Counted from the stretch's first letter, positions 8,569-15,507 are shown. The stretch: DNA of 24,834 bases from a bacterium (GCA_021824385.1 JAKAKU010000054.1:1-24834); one strand, 5' to 3'. Program-made: numbers and translations. Notes: generated by a model not told the origin, from the sequence alone.

Positions 8569-9333
8569 ATGTCACAGACTTTAGGTGGGAAGATCGGTAT
8601 GTTGTTCAGAATGACTTTGCACGACATTGTCGATAAGGCTTTGCATGGGAATCCAATTGTAACCTTAAATGAATATTTGAGGGACCATCAAGAAGCCTAC
8701 GACCAGATGGAAGAAGATGTTGCTGCAACAGGGGGAAACTTAAAAACAGCCCGCCGAAAAGTTCAAGAGTACACCGACTATATTTCTCAGTTAAATGATG
8801 AAATTCAGGTGATTCTCACGAACGCTGATCCAACTGACGATTACAAGGCCAATAACAAGGCCACAGAATTGGTAGGGCAGGAAGAGCTGCTCGAAAATCA
8901 GAAAAGGGTTCTTGATTCAGCCGAAAAGACATATAAGGCAGTATCTGACACCCGCGACAAATTGCAGGGCAGAATTATTTCCTTGAAGAATCAAATTGCT
9001 CTGCTGAAAGCAATCAAATCAGAAGCAGATGTTAAGAACATGAGTGCAGATATTCTGATTAAATCTGCCAATATTCTTTCATCTGGGTCCGTGTCCGTAG
9101 AAAGTTTGGCTGAAACAATTCGGGCACGTCGTGATCAGGCTGATGCACGACTTGAAATGGCGATGGAAAAAGTTAACTCATCAGGTGGCGATAATTTGGT
9201 TCAAAGCAAGGCAGATGCAAAGCTTGCAGAAATTCGTTCTCGTTTGGGCATTAAAGATGAAGCGTCCGGATCGTCGACTACTTCTCTTGACATGACGCCT
9301 GATGAATTGCAGAAAATAGCTGCTGGATCGTAA
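8569..9333 (+). CDS. pspA: PspA/IM30 (Vipp1) family membrane-remodelling protein
   Basis: A 254-residue, almost entirely helical protein. The N-terminal amphipathic helix (MLFRMTLHDIVDKAL region, about 11-26) is where the family binds membranes. A long coiled-coil hairpin runs from about 35 to 160 (NEYLRDHQEAYDQMEEDVAA, then repeated heptads), followed by a further helix around 190-210 and a C-terminal tail DMTPDELQKIAAGS. This is the ESCRT-III-like PspA/IM30 architecture, which assembles into rings or rods and protects membrane integrity under stress. The conserved N-terminal family sequence is loose here, so it is a divergent member. Its own promoter, strong Shine-Dalgarno and terminator make it a monocistronic, probably well expressed gene. 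No PspB/C/F partners are nearby. Confidence 0.75.
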   Translation: MSQTLGGKIGMLFRMTLHDIVDKALHGNPIVTLNEYLRDHQEAYDQMEEDVAATGGNLKTARRKVQEYTDYISQLNDEIQVILTNADPTDDYKANNKATELVGQEELLENQKRVLDSAEKTYKAVSDTRDKLQGRIISLKNQIALLKAIKSEADVKNMSADILIKSANILSSGSVSVESLAETIRARRDQADARLEMAMEKVNSSGGDNLVQSKADAKLAEIRSRLGIKDEASGSSTTSLDMTPDELQKIAAGS

Positions 9334-9346
9334 AATTTGAGGTTTG

Positions 9347-9376
9347 GGCGGGGTGTTTTACACCTCGCCATTTTTT
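9347..9376 (+). terminator. Rho-independent terminator after pspA
   Basis: GGCGGGGTG (9347-9355) pairs with CACCTCGCC (9361-9369), one G-T wobble, 5-base loop, followed by ATTTTTTT. Confidence 0.85.
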
Positions 9377-9394
9377 TGTCGAAAAACATCACTT

Positions 9395-10006
9395 TTATTT
9401 CAAAAGTTGAAATGTATCAATCACTGCATCTACCTCGTCCTGGTACCCTTTTCCTTTTGGATCACTCACAGAATATGCAATAACCACTGCGGTGAACGAT
9501 TGTGGACTTTTTTGGAGTACTACATACGTTGTTGTGCCTAACCCTCTGAGTTCATACGTAAATCCCGGGTAGTTATTTACAGTCACTGCCTTTTTTGGCT
9601 GAACACTTTCACTCGTTCCATCTGAGATCATTTGTTTGATATGCGCGTCTACCCATTGTTCTAGTGTTTGTGAATTCAGTTCGACTGACTCAAACACCAT
9701 GAGCGCTCCATCTGTCATTTCACTTTGTGGCCGTTCTGTTTCACCTCTTTTATAAATGCGAATATATTTAGGGTCTTTCGTATCGAGTATGTAATCATTC
9801 GGGTACAAGAACGAGTATCGATTATCTGGATCTGAATAGCTACTTCCACCTGCTTTTAGGGTATCAACAAAGGGATTTGTAGTTGGAGACGGTTTACTTG
9901 AATTAGCTACAAATGTTTCTGGAGGCATTGGCTCTTTACCTTTGGCTGAGTACAGTATCGCAATAGCAACAACGCATATTCCGGCAATCAACAGTGTTTT
10001 CTTCAT
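9395..10006 (-). CDS. Membrane-anchored PsbP-like protein
   Basis: I start it at ATG 10006 (203 residues) because MKKTLLIAGICVVAIAILYS is a classic N-terminal anchor; the longer in-frame start would put 30 unlikely residues before it. TATAAT lies 6 bases upstream. After the anchor and a Pro/Ser/Thr spacer (about 25-50), residues 55-203 hold a compact domain beginning YSFLYPNDY and ending in DAVIDTFQLLK. That pattern, a beta strand of 'fsfkyP..w' type, a long helix with TLEQWVDAHI, and a terminal 'IlsTFkf' helix, resembles the PsbP/Mog1 fold common as solitary lipoproteins or anchored proteins in Patescibacteria. It acts outside the membrane; function unknown. There is no lipobox cysteine in a cleavable position. 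Confidence 0.65.
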   Translation of the reverse strand: MKKTLLIAGICVVAIAILYSAKGKEPMPPETFVANSSKPSPTTNPFVDTLKAGGSSYSDPDNRYSFLYPNDYILDTKDPKYIRIYKRGETERPQSEMTDGALMVFESVELNSQTLEQWVDAHIKQMISDGTSESVQPKKAVTVNNYPGFTYELRGLGTTTYVVLQKSPQSFTAVVIAYSVSDPKGKGYQDEVDAVIDTFQLLK

Positions 10007-10012
10007 ATCGTT

Positions 10013-10018
10013 ATTATA
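10013..10018 (-). promoter_or_regulatory. Putative -10 of the PsbP-like gene
   Basis: Perfect TATAAT on the minus strand, 6 bases before the ATG at 10006. It decides that start and points to a leaderless mRNA. Confidence 0.5.
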
Positions 10019-10058
10019 AAACACCATTGTAAGGATTTGGTATGGAATATGTCCCAGC

Positions 10059-10087
10059 TTGTCTAGAAAAGTATTTTGTACTACTAT
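10059..10087 (+). promoter_or_regulatory. Putative promoter of the PRPP-synthetase-like gene
   Basis: TTGTCT (10059-10064), 17-base spacer, TACTAT (10082-10087), 8 bases before ATG 10096. If real, translation starts at 10096, not at the upstream ATG 10042, which would lie before the transcript start. The alternative is ATG 10042 with a weak AAGGAT upstream. Confidence 0.4.
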
Positions 10088-10095
10088 GTGGTGCA

Positions 10096-11508
10096 ATGGC
10101 TGAAAGACCTCAATTTGGAATAGAACTTCTCACCGAACAGCAACGACTTGCGACAAACGGTGTATACACCGGACTTCGAGACAGGGAAGACCCAATAACA
10201 TGGCGGACCATGGCTATTCAAATGCGATCTATTTTAGGGTCAAGCAATCCAGAACGAGTACCTGCGACCGCATCACTTCAAGAGGCAACAACTTTTGTGG
10301 AGGAAATGACTCGGGGAACCTATATGGAAAATCTGACGCCAGAAATTTTGTATGCATTAGGGTACAAAGAAATAGAAGACGGGGGGCACTTGGATACGTT
10401 GATTATTTCCCCACGACACGCTCCTGACGAGTTGTTTTGGAAACTGGCCGACCAACTATCTGAAGAGGGCCAGCAAATTGGTGTGTTTATTCCTGTCGGG
10501 CATTATGCAGATCATGAACCCAGGATCTTAAGTCCTCGCAAATTGTTTCATGACGTTGATAATGTGGTTCTCATTGGTTCAACACAATATATGTATGGGG
10601 GAAGTGTGAGTGTATTTGTTGAAACATTAAATTTACTTCGTAACGAAGAGTTTGCGCCAAGAGTGAAAAACGTATCTGTTGTTATCCCGATGTTTGCAGG
10701 AAGTCGGGGACACAAACTGGGGCAGGCCCCTGAAATTGGATATGAAGTTTTGCAATCAAAATCTATTCCTGCACGATTTTCACTTGACGTAAAAGACGTA
10801 CTCGACGAACTCGGAGAAAACGCACCGAATGTACAATTTTTTTCGGTAGATATTCACAATGAAGAGTACCCAAATGATGAATTTGTTCGGCGCGGTTTTG
10901 AATTTACTTCAATCGGTCCTGAAGACAGTTTTGCCCATGCAGTAGTCAGGGAAATAAAAGAGCAAAAGTTGCAAGAGCTTCCACTTCGACTTATTGCAGT
11001 CGACAGGGGTGCTGTCAAAAGAACTGAAAAACTTGCAATTGAAATTCTTAAATTACAATCAAATGGTTATAACTTTATTGATGTTGTTGAAGTTAAAAAG
11101 GTTCGTAACACAGCAGGACAAGTAGAAAGTGCGAGTGTTGAGAAAATTGTTAGAATGAGCGCTGAGAGCGACGTAGTTACGAAGACCGTAATAGAAATGA
11201 GTAGTGAGGAATTGGCAGCGGCTTTTATACGAGTAACCGATGACGACATGCTCGATTCCGGAAGGTCTGCCAAAACAGATGATGTATTAATTGACCAATT
11301 GATGCCAAACCCAAAACTCAAAATGACGGTTGTTTCTCATCCCGTTATGTCAGAAGGCGTGAGATCTGCGCTTGATAATACCGGGTCTGATGTGATTATT
11401 GTGGGTAACACCTTAACAAACCCAGAGCTGTATAAAGACAGTAGGGGAAGAGTACGGGTAGTTGATTTGTCTTCTGACATTTCAAAAGCAATTAATCAAA
11501 AGAAATAA
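10096..11508 (+). CDS. Divergent ribose-phosphate pyrophosphokinase (PRPP synthetase) with N-terminal extension
   Basis: A 470-residue protein (488 from ATG 10042) against about 315 for ordinary Prs. The first ~130 residues are extra and unrecognised. After them come the Prs landmarks in order: an IIQST-like strand (VVLIGSTQYMYG), VVIPMFAGSRGHK for the YFGYARQDR loop, SVDIHNEE for the metal-binding DLHAEQ, AVDRGAVKRTEKLA for the PDxGGxxRA segment, KKVRNTAGQVE for the catalytic flexible KRR loop, D382-D-D-M-L-D-S-G for the PRPP-binding DDMIDTGG, and HPVMSEG for THPIFSG. It would make PRPP from ribose 5-phosphate and ATP for nucleotide synthesis. Key acidic and basic residues are kept, so activity is likely, although the loops differ. 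The downstream kinase begins 9 bases after the stop. Confidence 0.75.
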   Translation: MAERPQFGIELLTEQQRLATNGVYTGLRDREDPITWRTMAIQMRSILGSSNPERVPATASLQEATTFVEEMTRGTYMENLTPEILYALGYKEIEDGGHLDTLIISPRHAPDELFWKLADQLSEEGQQIGVFIPVGHYADHEPRILSPRKLFHDVDNVVLIGSTQYMYGGSVSVFVETLNLLRNEEFAPRVKNVSVVIPMFAGSRGHKLGQAPEIGYEVLQSKSIPARFSLDVKDVLDELGENAPNVQFFSVDIHNEEYPNDEFVRRGFEFTSIGPEDSFAHAVVREIKEQKLQELPLRLIAVDRGAVKRTEKLAIEILKLQSNGYNFIDVVEVKKVRNTAGQVESASVEKIVRMSAESDVVTKTVIEMSSEELAAAFIRVTDDDMLDSGRSAKTDDVLIDQLMPNPKLKMTVVSHPVMSEGVRSALDNTGSDVIIVGNTLTNPELYKDSRGRVRVVDLSSDISKAINQKK

Positions 11509-11517
11509 AATTTATTC

Positions 11518-12072
11518 ATGGAAGCAGTTAGTAACATAATTCAAAATGTAATCGCATTATCAAAAACTAGAATATTTCTGATTGTTGCGATTGATGGAAT
11601 GCCAGGTGGTGGAAAAAGCACCTTGGCTAAGCATTTCTTGAGAGCTAACCCAGATATTCAGATAATTAAAACAGATAGTTTTTTTGATTTTAATACCAAT
11701 CAAAACGACCTCAAGAGGCTACATCAAGTATTATCAGATATAAGAAGTGGAAAGACTGCTCATTTCAGTATTTATGACTGGAGTTTAAAGAAAAATGTAC
11801 AGGCAAAATCGATTGAGCCCAAGGGAATTATACTAGTGGAAGGAATCTGTTCGCTTGATACTAATCTTGTTCACTTTTACGATTACAAAATATGGGTGGA
11901 TTGTCCTCCAGATATTGGAATGAAGAGAGCTCTCTCTCGTGACAAAGGTGCAAATAGAGAACTGTGGGAACTAAAGTGGATACCAGAGACAATTGATTAC
12001 ATAAACACACAACATCCTGACAAAAAAGCGGATACGGTAATAAGCGCCGCAAATATTCCCGTTTTTATCTGA
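11518..12072 (+). CDS. Uridine-kinase-like P-loop NTPase
   Basis: A 184-residue protein with Walker A G27-M-P-G-G-G-K33-S-T in the first strand-loop-helix, then TDSFFDF (the uridine kinase 'D.FY' acceptor-side region) and LVEGICSLD (Walker B/DxD-like region of the NMP/uridine kinase group). A second strand IWVDCPPDIGMKRALSRD fits the lid. It phosphorylates a small acceptor such as a nucleoside; the exact substrate is not shown. It is shorter than typical uridine kinases and its C-terminus ends just before a palindrome-rich block, so a shortened tail is possible. It directly follows the PRPP synthetase in the same orientation, which makes a nucleotide-salvage role attractive. TAAAAT, overlapping the upstream stop, lies 6 bases before ATG 11518. 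Confidence 0.7.
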   Translation: MEAVSNIIQNVIALSKTRIFLIVAIDGMPGGGKSTLAKHFLRANPDIQIIKTDSFFDFNTNQNDLKRLHQVLSDIRSGKTAHFSIYDWSLKKNVQAKSIEPKGIILVEGICSLDTNLVHFYDYKIWVDCPPDIGMKRALSRDKGANRELWELKWIPETIDYINTQHPDKKADTVISAANIPVFI

Positions 12073-12116
12073 CATTCGACCCCGGACAAATTATTTTGGG
12101 CAGGGTTACATAAAAA

Positions 12117-12720
12117 TGTTCGAACACTGATTCTCACTCAGTTGCGTTAGCTCGTCAATGCGGAGTGGCGGCTGCCCCTGCCCGCCATGCTTCGCATGCG
12201 ATGCAGGCAGGCGCCTCAGCCGCCACATTATTTGCTTGAGGCCGTTGGCCTCATCTTTACGCTTTCGCTTCGCTCAAGCTATTTTTTGCGCGCTACAGCC
12301 GCTTCGCGTCTGGTCTATATTTGCCCCTTACAAGGAAAGTGCGGGGTATTCTTTTTCAAAGAATATCTGCTTACGCAAAGCAAACGGTATAAGCGCCTCA
12401 AGTTGCCTAACGGCAAAGCCAAGCTACGCAAGGCTTGAGGTTCCCTAGCTTCGCTAGGAAAGAGGCTAGTTGGTCGCTTTGCGACCAAACCGTTTGTGCC
12501 TGCGGCTCACTCCCGTGTGGCCCCGCTAAGCGGGGGAGGCACCGCACCGTTTCGGTGTCAAAAGGGAACCGTCCGTCGTCTAAAGTATTTTATACGTCAC
12601 GGTTAAAAGGCCGAAATTTCGACACTTCCACCGTTTAACGGACCGTTCCCACCGTTAACGGTGAAATGAGGCTAATTTGTAACGGACCGTTAACGGTCCG
12701 CCTGCCCGACCTTTGGCGGG
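12117..12720. repeat. Dense array of short hairpins with different stem sequences
   Basis: Perfect stems read directly: GTGGCGGCTG 12165-12174 with CAGCCGCCAC 12217-12226, enclosing CCTGCC/GGCAGG and CATGC-TTC-GCATG; TGAGGCC-GTT-GGCCTCA 12237-12253; TATTCTTT-TTC-AAAGAATA 12347-12365; TGCTT/AAGCA 12368-12382; CCTCAAG 12396-12402 with CTTGAGG 12434-12440, enclosing TTGCC-TAAC-GGCAA 12403-12416 and AAGCC/GGCTT; CCTAGC-TTC-GCTAGG 12444-12458; TTGGTCGC-TTT-GCGACCAA 12470-12488; GTGCCT 12496-12501 with AGGCAC 12537-12542, enclosing CCCCGC-TAA-GCGGGG 12521-12535; CACCG-TTT-CGGTG 12545-12557; CGAAATTTCG 12612-12621. The stems are not copies of each other, but most loops are three bases (TTC, TTT, TAA, GTT). 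It could be a large structured RNA, a recombination or integration hot spot, or remnants of palindromic mobile units. No T-tract terminators follow the hairpins except perhaps the last. Confidence 0.75.
12630..12700. repeat. Cluster of AACGG/CCGTT half-sites forming perfect palindromes
   Basis: ACCGTT/AACGGT words recur: AACGG-A-CCGTT at 12637-12647, the 14-base perfect palindrome CACCGTTAACGGTG at 12650-12663, and the 18-base perfect palindrome CGGACCGTTAACGGTCCG at 12683-12700. More single half-sites lie on either side (12545-12557, near 12598 and 12726-12740). Unlike the upstream hairpins these share one core, so they look like binding sites for a dimeric protein next to the promoter region of the gene at 12759. 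Confidence 0.6.
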
Positions 12721-12728
12721 TTGTTTAC
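12698..12728 (+). terminator. Weak terminator-like hairpin at the end of the array
   Basis: CCGCC (near 12698-12702) can pair with GGCGG (near 12715-12719), or CCCG with CGGG, followed by a short GTTGTTT. No long T-tract. Confidence 0.25.
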
Positions 12729-12753
12729 GGTTAGCGGTTGTTAGTGGTACTCT
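12724..12753 (+). promoter_or_regulatory. Possible promoter of the single-pass membrane protein gene
   Basis: TTTACG (12724-12729), 18-base spacer, TGG-TACTCT (hexamer 12748-12753), ending 5 bases before ATG 12759. The -10 fit is weak; the position matches other starts in the window. Confidence 0.3.
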
Positions 12754-12758
12754 GATAT

Positions 12759-13487
12759 ATGCAACCCGATGATTCAGGTAGCTCAACTCCAAATTCACCA
12801 CACGCTCAAACTGCCAAAAAACAGAAACGAGGCACCCATGGTCAGTTTGTAAAAGGAGATACAAGCTCAATGCCCCAAGCAGAGGTAAAGCCGCCTTCAT
12901 TTGTAAGTAAATTAACCTCAGGGTCTGGAGCTACCGACAACACCCCTCCACTATTGAGTTTTAAAATCACAAATCCCGTTACCTACTTAAAGCTCTGGTG
13001 GAGGAAAATAATGAGTAATGAAGGGATTGATTTCAGATTTAGAATTCATCCAATTACAGCAGTCGTAATTACGCTAATTATCTTAGGTGGAACTTTTAGT
13101 GCAGGCTTTATCGTTTCAGCTCTCAGGAATGTCCCAGTTGTAAGCCAGTTTATCCCAACCCCAACACCTCTTCCTGCTACACCAAATCCAATTCGAGATA
13201 CTGCTTTTACTGGGATCTTACGGAAGGTGGCAACTAACCAATATTATTTACAAACAGGAGATGGTCAAGCAGTTACATTACAGGTCCCAACAAATGTTGA
13301 TTTAGAGAGTTTAATTGGCAAAAGAATCTTTGCCAGTGGAAAATATAATACCCAAACAGGAATACTTCTCGTAGAAAATGCCACATCCCTAGAAGTTCTT
13401 ATCAAAAGCACAAGTGTTCCAACCAGTTCACCAAGTCCAACACCCACACCTGAGCCAACTATTTCTCCTGCAGAAGTGACACAGTAG
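12759..13487 (+). CDS. Single-pass membrane protein with extracytoplasmic beta domain and Pro/Thr tail
   Basis: A 242-residue protein. Residues 1-90 are polar, Ser/Pro/Lys-rich and likely disordered in the cytoplasm, followed by TNPVTYLKLWWRKIMSNEGI and a single membrane helix (about 105-128, ITAVVITLIILGGTFSAGF). Residues about 148-215 form a small beta domain (TGILRKVATNQYYLQTGDG with later strands LIGKRIFASGKYN), compatible with an OB-like fold. The tail is a Pro/Ser/Thr stretch ending the protein. The phrase around the helix seems familiar from Microgenomates-type genomes, from memory only. Function unknown. Its last 29 bases overlap the convergent racemase gene, so the tail must tolerate the opposite frame. 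Confidence 0.65.
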   Translation: MQPDDSGSSTPNSPHAQTAKKQKRGTHGQFVKGDTSSMPQAEVKPPSFVSKLTSGSGATDNTPPLLSFKITNPVTYLKLWWRKIMSNEGIDFRFRIHPITAVVITLIILGGTFSAGFIVSALRNVPVVSQFIPTPTPLPATPNPIRDTAFTGILRKVATNQYYLQTGDGQAVTLQVPTNVDLESLIGKRIFASGKYNTQTGILLVENATSLEVLIKSTSVPTSSPSPTPTPEPTISPAEVTQ

Positions 13488-14145
13488 AGTCTGCCAAAAT
13501 TTTCATAGTGTCATAAACCTTCTTGTCTTTGTAATCCTTTATTGCCAGTTGCAGGTCCGTACAAGCTAAAAGAATAGTGTCTACGTTTTCAAACTTACCA
13601 AGAATCTCAAACAATTTATCTTTATCTTCGTAATTAGTGTTATTCATAACAAGCCTCTCAATTATTTCTCCAAGACTTTCTTGATCTGAGTCCGCCGGCA
13701 ATGTTGTCTCAATATCTGATTTTTCAAAAACATCGTTATAGAGTCTATGTTTAATTGTTGTAGAAGTAGCAAGTAGTCCAACTTTAGATATATTTTCTTT
13801 TTTTAAGAAGTTCTCTGTCTCTTCAACAATACTCAAAACAGGGATTTTTACGGATCCTCTGACTTCTTTGATAAATATATGAACAGAATTGCAGGGAATT
13901 ACAATAAAATCGGCTCCTCCTGCTTCTAATCGCTTGGCAGCGTCTACCAAATATGGAATATATCTCTCTTCATTCTTACTTTCTTCAATAAGCTCCCGTT
14001 CAACTTCATATTCCAGTGGAACGCTGTACATAAGAATAGGAGGTCTGGAGAGTTTATTCGTTTCAAAGCTTTTAGAAATAATTTCCAAATAAAATTTAGC
14101 CGTTGTTTCCGGTCCAAGTCCTCCAATTATTCCAATAGTTTTCAT
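13459..14145 (-). CDS. Aspartate/glutamate racemase family protein
   Basis: A 228-residue protein with the family's full motif set: GIIGGLGPETT at 5-15, PCNSVH with catalytic Cys85, and LLACTDLQL with catalytic Cys195. The usual second motif is GCTE; here it is ACTD, a conservative change seen in aspartate-racemase-like branches. Two-cysteine, cofactor-independent 1,1-proton-transfer chemistry would interconvert L- and D-aspartate or glutamate, for peptidoglycan or another D-amino acid use. Both cysteines are present, so it should be active. TGA-TATAAT lies 7 bases before the ATG, a strong extended -10 placed for leaderless transcription. It is convergent and overlapping by 29 bases with the membrane protein gene at 12759. 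Confidence 0.9.
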   Translation of the reverse strand: MKTIGIIGGLGPETTAKFYLEIISKSFETNKLSRPPILMYSVPLEYEVERELIEESKNEERYIPYLVDAAKRLEAGGADFIVIPCNSVHIFIKEVRGSVKIPVLSIVEETENFLKKENISKVGLLATSTTIKHRLYNDVFEKSDIETTLPADSDQESLGEIIERLVMNNTNYEDKDKLFEILGKFENVDTILLACTDLQLAIKDYKDKKVYDTMKILADSTVSLLQEK

Positions 14146-14152
14146 ATAAGGA

Positions 14153-14161
14153 ATTATATCA
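14153..14161 (-). promoter_or_regulatory. Extended -10 of the racemase gene
   Basis: Minus strand TGA-TATAAT (hexamer 14153-14158), 7 bases before the ATG at 14145. Perfect hexamer; no obvious -35 and no Shine-Dalgarno. Confidence 0.55.
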
Positions 14162-14205
14162 GCGTTGTGGTTTGTCTAGCCACCTAATGTAGTAGCATAT
14201 TGCTT

Positions 14206-14529
14206 GTGAAAGTAATAAAGAAAAACAGATTTACCAAAGCCCGTGGAGGAAGTTCAAAGCTTCTTGTTTTATCGTGCGCCAAATGTGGTAACGAAATAGT
14301 AAATTATCAAAAGGATGGTATAGGAACGTTACTACGTTTGTATTTAGATAGAATAAGAGGTCCAAGAGAATTATTAAATTCAATTGAAAGTGTTCACGAA
14401 AAATCAACCATGCCAAACTTAGTATGTGATCACTGTAGTGCACTAATTGGAGTCCCAATGATATATGAAGTAGAAAACAGGTTAGCTTTCAGATTAATAA
14501 GAGGAAGTTTTTCAAAGAAGACATTATGA
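14206..14529 (+). CDS. Small zinc-ribbon protein
   Basis: Read from GTG 14206 (107 residues, MKVIKKNRFTKARGGSS...), with TAGCAT 7 bases upstream; TTG 14200 is an alternative. The two knuckles are CAKC in the first third (LVLSCAKCGNEIVNYQ) and CDHC near residue 75 (LVCDHCSALIGVP), a CxxC...CxxC zinc ribbon. The intervening segment GTLLRLYLDRIRGPRELL is helical and basic. It may bind nucleic acid or a ribonucleoprotein; no catalytic motif. Short, self-contained, on the plus strand between two minus-strand genes. A short inverted repeat (ACTACT-T-AGTAGT, 14535-14547) follows the stop without a T-tract. Confidence 0.65.
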   Translation: MKVIKKNRFTKARGGSSKLLVLSCAKCGNEIVNYQKDGIGTLLRLYLDRIRGPRELLNSIESVHEKSTMPNLVCDHCSALIGVPMIYEVENRLAFRLIRGSFSKKTL

Positions 14530-14556
14530 AATCACTACTTAGTAGTTCCACTCGCT

Positions 14557-14590
14557 AAAAAAATACTGGCCCTAAATGGTTAGGGCCAGT
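14557..14590 (-). terminator. Rho-independent terminator of the zinc-finger gene on the minus strand
   Basis: ACTGGCCCTAA (14565-14575) and TTAGGGCCAGT (14580-14590) form a perfect 11-base stem with a 4-base loop. On the minus strand it is followed by ATTTTTTT (A-run 14557-14563 on plus). Confidence 0.9.
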
Positions 14591-14601
14591 CCGTCACGAG
14601 T

Positions 14602-14620
14602 TAACAGCTTGTAGCTGTTA
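14602..14620 (-). repeat. Hairpin overlapping the stop codon of the zinc-finger gene
   Basis: TAACAGCT-TGT-AGCTGTTA, a perfect 8-base stem with a 3-base loop, including the TAA stop at 14618-14620. It precedes the main terminator and may protect the 3' end. Confidence 0.55.
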
Positions 14621-15334
14621 TTCCTCGTCCCCAGTGTCATCCTCGTAGTAATCATCATCGTCATCATAGGACCACGATGCTGGGTATAGATCTTTGCGAG
14701 CTTCCTCAAACTTTCGTTCAAGGTCGTCTATGACCTCTTCGGGAAATGATTTCTGCTTACGCATATCTCGGATAAAAGTGATCCACTCACCCTCCAGCGC
14801 GCCTACAGTCATTCCCCCGAAAATCGAATGGCAGACCTCAATACCCTCTCCCCACTGGCTCATGCGCTCCTTGTTAAACTCGCTAACTAGCCTCTCATAC
14901 TCTTCTTGTTCTTCATAGTAGCGGTCTTCAGAGTACATTTCCATTTCGTCATACTGCTCGTCAAGCATTTGCTGATATTCAGCATCCGCAGACGCTTCGG
15001 CATTCTTCCATTCCGATCGTAGCTCTTCTGTATACTCGGTTTCGGTTAAAAAACCTCCACACTCTATTTGAAAACAGCTTCTACAACGACCGTTTAGGGA
15101 GAAATGATCACTGCGTGTATGTCCGCACCTTGCACAGACTTGGCTTTCAAATTCAGCTTGTTTAGCTGCTTCTATTGCCGCATCTGCATCAACTTTGGCC
15201 CAGTACCATTCCCAGGCCTCGTCGATTGCCTCTTGTTCCATCAGCTTATAAAGCTGCCTAGACAGTAGGCGTTTGAACATAGTGTTGAAAATTGGTATAT
15301 AACGTGCAAACTTCATCCAATGTACCTGTTTCAT
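14618..15334 (-). CDS. Zinc-finger protein with acidic, coiled C-terminal half, hypothetical
   Basis: A 238-residue protein. Residues 1-30 are basic and hydrophobic; 35-62 form a helix rich in Ala, Glu and Trp. Two zinc knuckles follow, CARCGH (about 67-72) and CRSCFQIEC (about 83-91). Residues about 100-160 are a charged Glu/Tyr/Met-rich coil, then a mixed domain with SIFGGMTVGALEGEW, and the C-terminus is strongly acidic (SYDDDDDYYEDDTGDEE). I do not recognise the family. The strong Shine-Dalgarno AAAGGAG 9 bases before ATG 15334 and a long leader set it apart from the leaderless genes nearby. Its own strong terminator makes it a single-gene unit that is probably abundant. A nucleic-acid or ribosome-linked role would fit but is inference. 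Confidence 0.6.
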   Translation of the reverse strand: MKQVHWMKFARYIPIFNTMFKRLLSRQLYKLMEQEAIDEAWEWYWAKVDADAAIEAAKQAEFESQVCARCGHTRSDHFSLNGRCRSCFQIECGGFLTETEYTEELRSEWKNAEASADAEYQQMLDEQYDEMEMYSEDRYYEEQEEYERLVSEFNKERMSQWGEGIEVCHSIFGGMTVGALEGEWITFIRDMRKQKSFPEEVIDDLERKFEEARKDLYPASWSYDDDDDYYEDDTGDEE

Positions 15335-15507
15335 TTGAAGGAACTCCTTTGCTAATCTTGCAGCGATATTGCCGCTAACTAACCAGTGAGCTCCTACCCG
15401 CTTACTCCAAAAAAGGAGGGGAAAAGGGCTGAAATTTTACTTCCAAATAGTCCTGATATCCCGAACAGACTGTCTGGATGCCCATTGCTGAGCTTTTCAA
15501 CTTACCT
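15335..15507 (-). promoter_or_regulatory. Long 5' leader (about 165 bases) of the zinc-finger gene
   Basis: Between a TGG-TACTAT promoter (hexamer 15508-15513, minus strand) and the ATG at 15334. On the minus strand it contains CAGACAGTCTG, CTCC-T6-GGAG, an AGCG/CGCT pair around AATATCG, and AAGGA-GT-TCCTT over the Shine-Dalgarno (AAAGGAG, plus 15344-15350). The last could partly hide the ribosome site. I recognise no known riboswitch or T-box pattern. Candidate autoregulatory or RNA-structured leader. Confidence 0.45.

Larger units (their letters stand above)
12073..12758. other. Gene-free 686-base interval dominated by short palindromes
   Basis: No convincing gene. The short open frames here lack plausible composition, start signals and family resemblance. 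From 12117 (TGTTCGAACA, a 10-base perfect palindrome) to about 12720 the block is a near-continuous row of hairpins, GC-richer than the flanks, followed by the start region of the next gene. See the array and palindrome entries. Confidence 0.8.

Noticed and set aside
10042..10095. Longer start (ATG 10042) for the PRPP-synthetase-like gene
   Set aside because: A plausible promoter at 10059-10087 lies downstream of it and the added 18 residues look unlike the family. The weak AAGGAT upstream leaves it possible, so it is only down-weighted.
12158..12638. Several short open frames on the plus strand in the hairpin block
   Set aside because: They run through perfect palindromes, overlap each other in different frames, are rich in Arg/Ser/Cys, and have no start signal or familiar motif. 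By-products of local base composition.
12117..12720. CRISPR array or integron attC array
   Set aside because: There is no repeated direct repeat or regular spacing, the stems differ from one another, and no cas, integrase or recombinase gene is near.
12655..12900. 81-codon open frame on the minus strand over the palindromes and the start of the membrane protein gene
   Set aside because: It lies opposite a real gene with a plausible promoter and has no start signal or family resemblance.
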